DNA from: Deltaproteobacteria bacterium
GTDB taxonomy: Bacteria > Desulfobacterota > Desulfobulbia > Desulfobulbales > JAJRZW01
Length of the DNA stretch: 64,000 bases
Direction: 5' to 3'
NCBI GenBank assembly: GCA_024275015.1
Contig: JAJRZW010000008.1
Coordinates: 1-64,000, forward strand
The notes beneath the pieces were generated by a model that worked only from the letters and a program-made list of their open reading frames with translations, did not search any database and was not told the origin of the DNA. A program made the position numbers and the translations under genes. Numbering within the stretch: position 1 is the first letter of the stretch; every line of letters begins with the position of its first letter. Of the stretch, positions 41,562 to 49,260 are shown piece after piece.

Positions 41562-43349
41562 ATGAATATTTCCATCCAGCATTTATCGTTGCGCCAGCGG
41601 ATCCTGGGCAGTCTTTTTCTGGTGTTCACTCTCACTTTGGCCGGGGCTCTGTTTGGTCTCTGGACCTATCAGCAGGACAAATTGGTCACCATGACCAGCC
41701 GGCGGGCGATGCAGGCCGGGTTCACGGTCGAGGCCGGTCTGCGTACCGCCATGTTAGCCAATGACCGTCAGGCGGTGCGGTCGATCATGGCCGAGATGCT
41801 CAAGGTCGCCAATCTTTCCGAGATTTCTATCCTTGACCCCAAAGGTCGGGTGGTGATTTCCTCCAAAAGGGCCAAGGAGGGACAGGTCATTAACCGGGCC
41901 AAGGAACCGACCTGCCTGGTATGTCATAAAGACACCTCCCGTCCCAGGCCCGGTGAGGCCGCTATGTTTGTTGAAGAAGGCCGTCATTTTCTGCGCAGCG
42001 TGGTAAAGATCGAGAACCGTCCGCCCTGTTTCCGTTGTCATTCCGCCCAAAATGCCATATGCGGGATATTGATCGTTGATTCCTCTCTGGACGAGACCTT
42101 CAGTTTGATAAAAACCGTGGCCTGGCGGTCACTGCTCACCGGGCTTGTCTCTTTTTGTCTGGTGATCTTCCTGATCTCCCTGATTATCAACCGTTTTGTC
42201 TCGCGGCCGGTCAAGGCTCTGATGGAGGGGATAAAGCATGTGGAGGACGGGGACTTCACCCATTGGGTCGAGGTTCGTGGCGGCGGCGAGTTCGGGGAGA
42301 TGGGGGATTCGTTCAATGTCATGAGTCGGGCTATTGTCCGCTATATCGACGAGATCAAGGCCAAGAACAATGAGATCGCTTCGCTTTACACCCTGGTGCA
42401 GCGGATCAGCGAGACCATTGACCTGAAAAAGCTCAAGGTCATCGTTGTCAACCTCCTGGTTGAGATCCTTGATGCTGATAATATTGTCCTTGCCCTCCCC
42501 ATTGACGATAAAGAGGGCAGGTTTGAGCTGGTCTGGAAATCAAGGGGGGAAAAGCACTACGCCTCGGAATATTTTATTTCCTCTGAGATCCCCCCGCACC
42601 GTGATCTTTCCAAGGAAGAGCTTGTTGGATGGATGGATGGATCCTACAGCGAGGCGCGTTACCTTGATCATAATACCCGGGTTCTGGTGCCGCTGCAGCA
42701 TAAGGAGGTTCGTTTCGGCCTCCTTGCCGTCAGTCGTAAAAAAGATAATATCTTCACCCATGCCGACAAAAGTCTGCTGCCGGCCCTGGCTCATCATGTC
42801 GAGATCGCCTTCACCAACGCCTGGCTTTACAATATGGCGATCACCGATGAACTCACGAGCCTGTTTACCAAACGTCATTTTCAGACCAAGATTGCAAGCC
42901 TTGAGGAAAATTATCGTCTGACCGGTGAGGGTTTCGCGGTGATGATGATCGATCTTGACCGTTTTAAACAGGTAAACGACACCTATGGGCATGTTATCGG
43001 TGACCGGATGCTGGCCGATCTCGCGGTTCTTATCCGTTCCAACCTGCGTATGGGTGAGATTCCCTGCCGTTACGGTGGGGATGAATTTGTCGTTCTTCTG
43101 CCGATTAACGATATAACCACGGTAAGGATGGTGGCTGAACGGGTCCATAAGTCAATCTCCGAACACTGGTTTGACTATGAAGGGCTGGATCGGGTGCGGA
43201 TGACCGTAAGCGTCGGGGTCGCCTGTTGTCCGCAACATGCCTCAAGCGCCAATGAACTGGTAATGGTGGCTGATTCCTCCATGTATCGGGCCAAGGAGTC
43301 CGGGCGTGACCGGGTTCATATTGCCGACAGTAGCAGGGAGAGAGAGTGA
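41562..43349 (+). CDS. haem-motif sensor diguanylate cyclase (2xCXXCH-HAMP-GAF-GGDEF)
   Basis: The 595-residue membrane protein begins with an N-terminal helix (QRILGSLFLVFTLTLAGALF). A periplasmic domain follows with two c-type haem motifs CLVCH and CFRCH (about 115-165), then a second helix, HAMP (PVKALMEGIKHVEDGDF) and a GAF-like domain. A GGDEF cyclase ends the protein, with intact RYGGDEFVVLL. The upstream inhibitory site is RMGE rather than RxxD, so product inhibition may be weak. It should make cyclic di-GMP in response to redox state. ATG 41562 was chosen because the longer frame covers repeat B10. Confidence 0.9.
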   Translation: MNISIQHLSLRQRILGSLFLVFTLTLAGALFGLWTYQQDKLVTMTSRRAMQAGFTVEAGLRTAMLANDRQAVRSIMAEMLKVANLSEISILDPKGRVVISSKRAKEGQVINRAKEPTCLVCHKDTSRPRPGEAAMFVEEGRHFLRSVVKIENRPPCFRCHSAQNAICGILIVDSSLDETFSLIKTVAWRSLLTGLVSFCLVIFLISLIINRFVSRPVKALMEGIKHVEDGDFTHWVEVRGGGEFGEMGDSFNVMSRAIVRYIDEIKAKNNEIASLYTLVQRISETIDLKKLKVIVVNLLVEILDADNIVLALPIDDKEGRFELVWKSRGEKHYASEYFISSEIPPHRDLSKEELVGWMDGSYSEARYLDHNTRVLVPLQHKEVRFGLLAVSRKKDNIFTHADKSLLPALAHHVEIAFTNAWLYNMAITDELTSLFTKRHFQTKIASLEENYRLTGEGFAVMMIDLDRFKQVNDTYGHVIGDRMLADLAVLIRSNLRMGEIPCRYGGDEFVVLLPINDITTVRMVAERVHKSISEHWFDYEGLDRVRMTVSVGVACCPQHASSANELVMVADSSMYRAKESGRDRVHIADSSRERE

Positions 43350-43390
43350 CAGAGTGCCGGTGTTCGTGGAGCGTCGGCCTGCGAGGCGGG

Positions 43391-44149
43391 TCAGCCGGCG
43401 GTGCTGCCGCCAAGATCGGCACTGTCTACCAGGGCGTAGGCGTTGTGGTTATGGATGGATTCAAAGCTCTCCGCTTCCACTGAAAACCAGGTAATCTCCT
43501 CCCTCTCTCCGGCCTTGATCGCCACTTGGCGGACCACGTCCTCGACAAATACCGGGTTATTGTACGCCTGTTCGGTGACAAATTTTTCATCCGGCCTTTT
43601 CAGCAGGGAGTAGACCGGGGCCGAGCCGCAGGTCTCGATCATGGCCACCATGTCTTCAATCCAGATCAATCCCCTTGTTTTAACATTAAGGTTGACCATT
43701 GCCCGTTGGTTATGGGCTCCGGCGTTGCTTATCTCGCGGGAACAGGGGCAGAGGGTGGTTACCGGCACCCAGAGAGAGAGGATGAACTCGTTTTTCCGGT
43801 CGCTGGTGCCGACAAAACGGCAATTATATTCCATCAGTCCGCTGGTGCGGGTCACCGGCGCCGGTTTTTCGATAAAATATGGGAAACTGACCTCCACCCT
43901 GGCGGATTCGGCGTTTAATCCAGTCCGGACCGCGGCCAGGAGCTCGGGAAAGATTCCGGGAGAGATGTCGTCCTGGAATCGGTTTAATATTCCGACAAAG
44001 ACGGCCATGCACGAGCCCCGGTAATCATTGGGCATCTCCGCGGTCAGGTTTACCCGGGCAACGGTTTCCTGGTGGCCTCCGTCTTTACGTCGGACCTTGA
44101 TGGGATATTCGAGGTTTTCTATGCCGACACTTTTCAGATTCATGAACAT
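43391..44149 (-). CDS. folE2: GTP cyclohydrolase FolE2 (type IB)
   Basis: FolE2 converts GTP to dihydroneopterin triphosphate, the first step toward folate and queuosine-type compounds, and needs no zinc when Mn is available. The 252-residue protein has the family signature LCPCSREISNAGAHNQRA, whose cysteine is catalytic. Further motifs are LLKRPDEKFVTEQAYNNP and ESIHNHNAYAL. ATG 44149 and ATG 44143 are both possible. The frame extends far upstream but overlaps the divergent RNA-binding gene, so the shorter start is preferred. Confidence 0.93.
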   Translation of the reverse strand: MFMNLKSVGIENLEYPIKVRRKDGGHQETVARVNLTAEMPNDYRGSCMAVFVGILNRFQDDISPGIFPELLAAVRTGLNAESARVEVSFPYFIEKPAPVTRTSGLMEYNCRFVGTSDRKNEFILSLWVPVTTLCPCSREISNAGAHNQRAMVNLNVKTRGLIWIEDMVAMIETCGSAPVYSLLKRPDEKFVTEQAYNNPVFVEDVVRQVAIKAGEREEITWFSVEAESFESIHNHNAYALVDSADLGGSTAG

Positions 44150-44324
44150 GCTTTTTTTAGGGTGAACAGTACCCGGGCAATATAACCGAAACCGTGGCAA
44201 AGGGAACCAGGCGAAATCGTGGTTTTTGCGATTCCGCCGGGATTCATCTGAAGGCGGTCTATTTGTCTCTGGTGAGGGTTTGATTATTGTGGTAATAAAA
44301 TCTTTTGCTTTTGGAGATAAGGTC

Positions 44325-44726
44325 ATGTCCGATCCCACGGTAATGGAAAAAATACGTATTGATCGCTGGCTCTGGGCCGCGAGGTTCTTCAAAACCCGGG
44401 CCATGGCGACCAAAGCGGTCAACGGCGGCCATGTTCACCTTAACGGTGAGCGGGTTAAGCCGGCGCGGGTGCTTGGGGTTGCCGATCGTCTCCGGATTCG
44501 TCGGGGACATCATGAATTCGAGGTTGAAGTTGTGGCCTTAAGCTCGCGTCGGGGACCGGCGACGGTGGCAAGGGGATTGTATCGTGAAAGTCGGGAAAGT
44601 ATTGCCCGGCGCGAGGCGGCCATTTGTGCCCGTCGTCTGGAACTGGAGGTGGCCCCGCATCTGCCTGTCGGTCGACCGAATAAACGGCAACGTCGTCTGA
44701 TCAGGGATTTTGTCCGGGGCGATTGA
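44325..44726 (+). CDS. S4-domain RNA-binding protein (Hsp15/HslR-like)
   Basis: In this 133-residue basic protein the first 60 residues form an S4 RNA-binding domain: IRIDRWLWAARFFKTRAMAT and HVHLNGERVKPARVLGVADRL. A basic tail (GRPNKRQRRLIRDFVRGD) follows. Hsp15 of this family frees stalled 50S subunits still carrying a nascent chain. ATG 44325 has GGAGATAAGG upstream. It precedes the purine genes by 66 bp on the same strand. Confidence 0.85.
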   Translation: MSDPTVMEKIRIDRWLWAARFFKTRAMATKAVNGGHVHLNGERVKPARVLGVADRLRIRRGHHEFEVEVVALSSRRGPATVARGLYRESRESIARREAAICARRLELEVAPHLPVGRPNKRQRRLIRDFVRGD

Positions 44727-44792
44727 GGAGGACGGTCGTGCCTTGATGCTCATACGAGTCATGTTTACAAAAATGTCATGGAGATTTGTGCA

Positions 44793-45413
44793 ATGAAGAT
44801 TGAGAGAGCCTTGATAAGTCTTACCGATAAGTCCGGGATTGAGGATTTTGCCCGGGAGATCGAGGGCCTGGGGGTGGAGATTCTTTCCACCGGCGGTACG
44901 GCCAAAAAGATGCGCGACGCGGGGATAGCGGTAAAGGACGTCGCTGAATTCACTGGTTTTCCCGAGATGTTAGATGGCCGGGTAAAGACCTTGCATCCCC
45001 TGATCCACGGCGGTATTCTTGCCCGCCGCTCTGATCCTGCCCACCGGCGGCAGATGGCCGAGCACGGGGTCAGGCCCATCGATCTCATTGCCGTAAATCT
45101 TTACGCCTTTGACAAGGCCACCGCTGATCCCGGCTGCACCGTGCCCACCGCGATTGAAAATATCGACATCGGCGGTCCGACCATGCTCCGGGCCGCGGCC
45201 AAGAATTTCGCGGATGTCACCGTCCTTGTCGATCCGGCTGATTATCCCATGGTCATCAACGAGATGCGGGCAACCGGCAACACCACCCTTAAAACCAGGT
45301 TCCGTCTCGCGGTCAAGGTGTTTGATCTTACCAGCCGTTACGATACCGCGATCACCGCCTGGCTGAAAAATGTGGACGTCGACGCTGACCCCTACCTTGA
45401 TCAGGAGAAATAA
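44793..45413 (+). CDS. purH: IMP cyclohydrolase (PurH N-terminal domain as a separate protein)
   Basis: The 206-residue protein matches only the methylglyoxal-synthase-like half of PurH that closes FAICAR to [48 protein letters not shown] and [17 protein letters not shown]. The AICAR transformylase half, present in the usual roughly 520-residue PurH, is absent, and the next gene is purN. Organisms with this arrangement carry the transformylase elsewhere. ATG 44793 has GGAG eight bases upstream. Confidence 0.9.
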   Translation: MKIERALISLTDKSGIEDFAREIEGLGVEILSTGGTAKKMRDAGIAVKDVAEFTGFPEMLDGRVKTLHPLIHGGILARRSDPAHRRQMAEHGVRPIDLIAVNLYAFDKATADPGCTVPTAIENIDIGGPTMLRAAAKNFADVTVLVDPADYPMVINEMRATGNTTLKTRFRLAVKVFDLTSRYDTAITAWLKNVDVDADPYLDQEK

Positions 45414-45416
45414 GGG

Positions 45417-46007
45417 ATGAATCTCGCGGTTCTGCTCTCCGGCACCGGTCGTACCATGGATAATTTTCACCAGGCGATAAACTCCGGCCGGATGCGGGGG
45501 GAAATCAGGGTGGTGATATCCAATGTCGCCGGGGTTCCCGGTCTTGAGAAGGCGGCCGGGTACGGTTATCCGGCCCATTACGCCCGGGACGACGAGGCCA
45601 TAAATCGTATAATCGCTGGTTACGATGTCGATCTCGTTCTTCTCGCCGGGTTCCTTAAGCTTTATACCCCCCCGGCCCACCTTGGCCGTCGGGTGCTTAA
45701 TATCCATCCGTCCCTGATCCCCTCCTTCTGCGGCCCCGGTTTCTACGGGATGCGGGTCCACCGCGCCGCCTGGAACAGGGGGGTTACGGTCAGCGGCTGT
45801 ACCGTTCACTTTGCCAATGATCTCTACGATGACGGGCCCATTGTGGTGCAAAAGTGCGTGGACGTTGTCGATTGCGCCTCCCCCGGTGATATTGCCGAGA
45901 GGGTTTTTGCCGTTGAGTGCGAGGCCTTTCCCGAGGCGGTTAATCTCGTGGGGGAAAAAGGGGTTGATTACTTCTGGGACCACGCGGTCGGGAGGGAAGA
46001 ACAATGA
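45417..46007 (+). CDS. purN: phosphoribosylglycinamide formyltransferase
   Basis: PurN transfers a formyl group from 10-formyl-THF to GAR. The 196-residue protein has LAVLLSGTGRTMDNFH at the start, LLAGFLKLYTPP, and the catalytic block NIHPSLIPSFCGPGFYG, in which the family Asn/His are present. VSGCTVHFANDLYDDGPI completes the active site. It begins 3 bp after the IMP cyclohydrolase stop and its own stop overlaps pyrR (ATGA), so the three are one operon. Confidence 0.92.
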   Translation: MNLAVLLSGTGRTMDNFHQAINSGRMRGEIRVVISNVAGVPGLEKAAGYGYPAHYARDDEAINRIIAGYDVDLVLLAGFLKLYTPPAHLGRRVLNIHPSLIPSFCGPGFYGMRVHRAAWNRGVTVSGCTVHFANDLYDDGPIVVQKCVDVVDCASPGDIAERVFAVECEAFPEAVNLVGEKGVDYFWDHAVGREEQ

Positions 46008-46561
46008 GTATCAGGGAGTTGATGAACAGTGCGGCGATAGACGCGGCCCTTGTGGAAATGGCGGCAGCGATACGAGGTGATTACGCCGCCGCCGAGGTGG
46101 GTATTGTCGGGATACATACCGGCGGCGTTTATCTTGCCGACCGCATTCATGCCCTTCTCAGTCGTGACGGTGACACGGTCATCCCAAGTGGCAGTCTTGA
46201 TATCACCCTCTATCGCGACGACTGGAGTACCATTGCCCCCAATCCGGTGGTGCGGCAGACTGATATCGATTTTCCGGTGACTGATTATCACCTGATCCTG
46301 GTCGACGATGTCATTTTTACCGGCCGGACCATACGGGCCGCCCTTGACGCGATCATGGACTACGGTCGGCCGAAATCGATCAAACTGGCGGTGCTGGTTG
46401 ACCGTAGCGGCCGTGAACTTCCGGTGCAGCCGGACTACAGCGGCCTGACAGTCGATATGCCCTTTGGCCGTGAACTGGTTGACGTTCAGTTAAAAGAAAA
46501 GGACGGATGTGACCGGGTGGTGGTGGATCTGCCGGAAGACGGAGCAGGAACCGCCGCCTGA
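46004..46561 (+). CDS. pyrR: PyrR: pyrimidine operon regulator/uracil phosphoribosyltransferase
   Basis: The 185-residue protein of the PyrR family has the PRPP-binding loop LVDDVIFTGRTIRAALD at about residue 100-116. The N-terminal helix and GIHTGGVYLADRI are typical of PyrR. PyrR binds pyr mRNA leaders in response to UMP and also has UPRTase activity. Its place behind purine genes is unusual, and no pyr leader is visible here. ATG overlaps the purN stop. Confidence 0.9.
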   Translation: MSIRELMNSAAIDAALVEMAAAIRGDYAAAEVGIVGIHTGGVYLADRIHALLSRDGDTVIPSGSLDITLYRDDWSTIAPNPVVRQTDIDFPVTDYHLILVDDVIFTGRTIRAALDAIMDYGRPKSIKLAVLVDRSGRELPVQPDYSGLTVDMPFGRELVDVQLKEKDGCDRVVVDLPEDGAGTAA

Positions 46562-46584
46562 TTTCCATTGCTTTCCCTTGACAG

Positions 46585-46801
46585 GCCGTTGAAAAAGTTG
46601 TCCACGCACCGAATCAGCCCCGTTTTACCAGTCCGTTGAAAAACGGACTGGTCGCGGTGTATTGACGCGCCGCCGATTTTATTGGGTTTAAAAAAATCAA
46701 TAAAATCGAGAGGTTGGCCAGAGCTTGTTTTGGTCAACAGGCTGTTGAGGGTGATGGAATGATCATCTGGCATACATTTCGTTTTTCAACGGAATGTTAA
46801 G
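46585..46801 (-). repeat. family A compound copy A13 (reverse orientation)
   Basis: A full reverse copy (CCGTTGAAAAACGGACTGG ... GTTTTGGTCAACAGGCTGTTG) is bracketed by further family A ends (CCGTTGAAAAAGTTG at about 46587 and CGTTTTTCAACGGAATGTTAA at about 46778). It looks like one element inserted in, or recombined with, a second. It ends close to the U32 peptidase start. Confidence 0.8.
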
Positions 46802-46862
46802 CGATAATTTTGATATAATTTGCCCGCAATCATCGGGTCAGAGCAATCTTTCGGCGGAGCAG

Positions 46863-48935
46863 ATGAAGAAGGGACGTCGCGCAGTCGGCATTAAGAAGAA
46901 AAGGGCGATGGAGCTTCTCGCCCCGGCCGGAACAATCGAGGCCTTTTGTGCCGCAATCGATGCCGGGGCGGACGCCGTTTATGTCGGTGCTCCGGGGATT
47001 AATGCCCGGGCCCTGGCGCATCGTTTTTCCTGGGCCGAGATCGCGGCCATGGTTGACCATGCTCATGGTCATGGCGCCCGACTCTACTGCGCCGCCAACA
47101 GCCTTGTGCGTCAGGACGAACTTCGCCAGGCCCGGGAGACGCTTTATATGCTCTCCGGTATCGGGATCGACGCCCTGATCGTTCAGGATCTGGGCCTTGC
47201 CGCCATGGCCCGGCGTGAATTTCCCGCCCTTCGCCTCCATGCCAGTACCCTGACCTGTGCGGTAAATTCGACCCGGGTCGGTTATCTTGCCGGGCTGGGG
47301 TTTTCCCGGGTAGTCCTGCCGCGTGAAATGTCCATTTCCGAGATTCGGGAAATTGACGCGAAGACCCGGGTCGAGCTTGAGGTCTTTGTCCACGGAGCCA
47401 TGTGCTACAGTTATTCCGGCCTCTGTCTGTTCAGCAGTTATCAGGGCGGCAAAAGTGGCCTTAGGGGACGCTGCGTTCAGCCTTGTCGGCGTAAGTTTTC
47501 GTGGAAGGGCGGGGGCGGGGGGTACCTTTTCTCGATGAAGGATCTTTCCGGGATCAACCTTATTTCCCGTCTGGCCGCGGCCGGGGTCAGGTCGCTGAAG
47601 ATCGAAGGACGGATGCGCAGCGCCGTCTATGTCGAAAGGGTGGTCAGGGGGTATCGCCTTGCCCTTGACGCCGACCCCGGCGATCATGATCGCCTGCGGG
47701 AGGCGGAAGGGATTATTGCCGCCTCCATGGGCCGTGGCGGCGGCAGCGGTTACTTTAGCGGCACCACCAGCGCCGCTGATCTGATAAACTGGCGCCATTC
47801 CGGGAACATCGGTATTTTTGTCGGTCGGGTACGCCGGGGGGGGGAGAAGGCGGACCTGACTCTTAATGCTGATATCGCCCGCGGTGACCGTCTGCGTCTG
47901 CACCGGGAATTAAGCGGTGAGCGTACATCCTTTACCCTTGGCGGGATTATTTCCCGCGGCCAAGAGGTCGGCCTGGCGGGGAAAAAGAGTGAGGTGACTC
48001 TGGTCCTGCCGGTTGCCGCGGCCCGGGGAGACAGTCTTTATCTGGTTGATCAGGGCAAAAGGCGCCGGGAAAGGGGCGATCTTGCGGCGAGAAATTTTCA
48101 GAAAGCGGTGAGCCGTCTGCGGCGGCGGATGAAAAAGGGGTCTGTGGAAAAAACATTTCATGGTCGCGGGGGGGGGAAAACGGTCCGGGAGCTTGATCTG
48201 TGGCTGCGGCTCTCAAGGTCCGATTTTCTTCGTGAACCCCTGCCGCGGCAGGTGAGAAAGGTCATCCTGCCGTTGCCGGTCGGGACGAAACGTCGTATGC
48301 GTACCGGGTTCGGCAAGGGCATTGAGGTCGTATGGGCTCTGCCGCCGGTGATTGACGAGGCAAGAAACACCCGTGTTTTAACCGCCATCAGGGGGCTGGT
48401 CGATCAGGGTCAGCGCGCTTTTTTTATCTCCCATCCGGGGCAGGTCGATTTTTTTCCCGGTGCAGAGGTGAATCTTTACGGGGACTACACCCTGAATGTC
48501 CTTAATGCCGAGTTTTTTTACGCCATGAAGGACGCCGGAGTAAAACAGATGCTGGCCTCAATTGAGACCGATGCCGTCAATCTTCGTGATCTTGCCCGTC
48601 GGACGGGAAACGATCTCGGGATGGTGCTTTACGGTCGTCCGCCTCTTTTCACCTCAAGGGCGGTGGAGGGGCATCTGAAGTACGGCCGGACCTTTTTTAC
48701 CCCCCGGGAGGAGCCTTTTGAACTCAGGCGCTTTGAGGGGATGACCGTGGCCCTGGCTGCGGAACCGTTTTCCATCCTTGAACAGAGGCGGGATCTTGTC
48801 GCCATGGGGGTTGGTTTCGGTCTTATCGATCTGCGCTTTCACCGCAGCGGCCGGAAACTTCTCGGTACGCTTCTTGCCGGTGGTCGGCGGCGGCAGCGCC
48901 ACAGCAGTTTTAATTTTAATTCTACCCTTATTTGA
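46863..48935 (+). CDS. peptidase U32-family protein (RlhA/YegQ-type)
   Basis: In this protein of about 690 residues the N-terminal part is a U32 TIM-barrel: MELLAPAGTIEAFCAAIDAG, VFVHGAMCYSYSGLCLFSSY with cysteines for an Fe-S cluster, GRCVQPCRRKF, and LKIEGRMRSAVYVERVV. U32 proteins take part in hydroxylation of rRNA or tRNA (RlhA, TrhP); the long form has a DUF3656-like C-terminal region. The start could be ATG 46863 or 46908. The stop TGA (48933-48935) is half made of repeat B11, so the natural C-terminus may be missing. Confidence 0.82.
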   Translation: MKKGRRAVGIKKKRAMELLAPAGTIEAFCAAIDAGADAVYVGAPGINARALAHRFSWAEIAAMVDHAHGHGARLYCAANSLVRQDELRQARETLYMLSGIGIDALIVQDLGLAAMARREFPALRLHASTLTCAVNSTRVGYLAGLGFSRVVLPREMSISEIREIDAKTRVELEVFVHGAMCYSYSGLCLFSSYQGGKSGLRGRCVQPCRRKFSWKGGGGGYLFSMKDLSGINLISRLAAAGVRSLKIEGRMRSAVYVERVVRGYRLALDADPGDHDRLREAEGIIAASMGRGGGSGYFSGTTSAADLINWRHSGNIGIFVGRVRRGGEKADLTLNADIARGDRLRLHRELSGERTSFTLGGIISRGQEVGLAGKKSEVTLVLPVAAARGDSLYLVDQGKRRRERGDLAARNFQKAVSRLRRRMKKGSVEKTFHGRGGGKTVRELDLWLRLSRSDFLREPLPRQVRKVILPLPVGTKRRMRTGFGKGIEVVWALPPVIDEARNTRVLTAIRGLVDQGQRAFFISHPGQVDFFPGAEVNLYGDYTLNVLNAEFFYAMKDAGVKQMLASIETDAVNLRDLARRTGNDLGMVLYGRPPLFTSRAVEGHLKYGRTFFTPREEPFELRRFEGMTVALAAEPFSILEQRRDLVAMGVGFGLIDLRFHRSGRKLLGTLLAGGRRRQRHSSFNFNSTLI

Positions 48936-49123
48936 TGGTATCGTAACAAGTTTCCGCTCCGGCTGAAAACGACGATTTCCGGGCTGCGGGCGGCGGGCTG
49001 CTGAAATCCCGAACTTGGGCTAAGCCGTCAATTATATGTGGTTTTTCAACCCATCCCGCCGCCAGATAGCTTTTCCCGGAAATCACCGAAGGCGTCTCCG
49101 CGGGGAGTTGTTGCGAGGCTGTC
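48934..49123. repeat. family B MITE-like element, copy B11, inserted at the end of the U32 gene
   Basis: The 190-bp copy starts GATGGTATCGTAACAAGTTT and ends GGGGAGTTGTTGCGAGGCTGTC. Flanks TTATTT (left) and TTATGT (right) are 5 of 6 identical. Its first bases GA complete the TGA stop of the upstream gene. Confidence 0.87.
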
Positions 49124-49260
49124 TTATGTGACTGCTTCGTAATGCATGGGATGTCTAAGAAATAATTTCATGACCAGACGACGGTGACGTGTTATCAAGC
49201 GGTTATAAAGAAAATTATGATTGTTTACGGTCCCTCGGGATGATTGAAAAAAGAGAAAAA

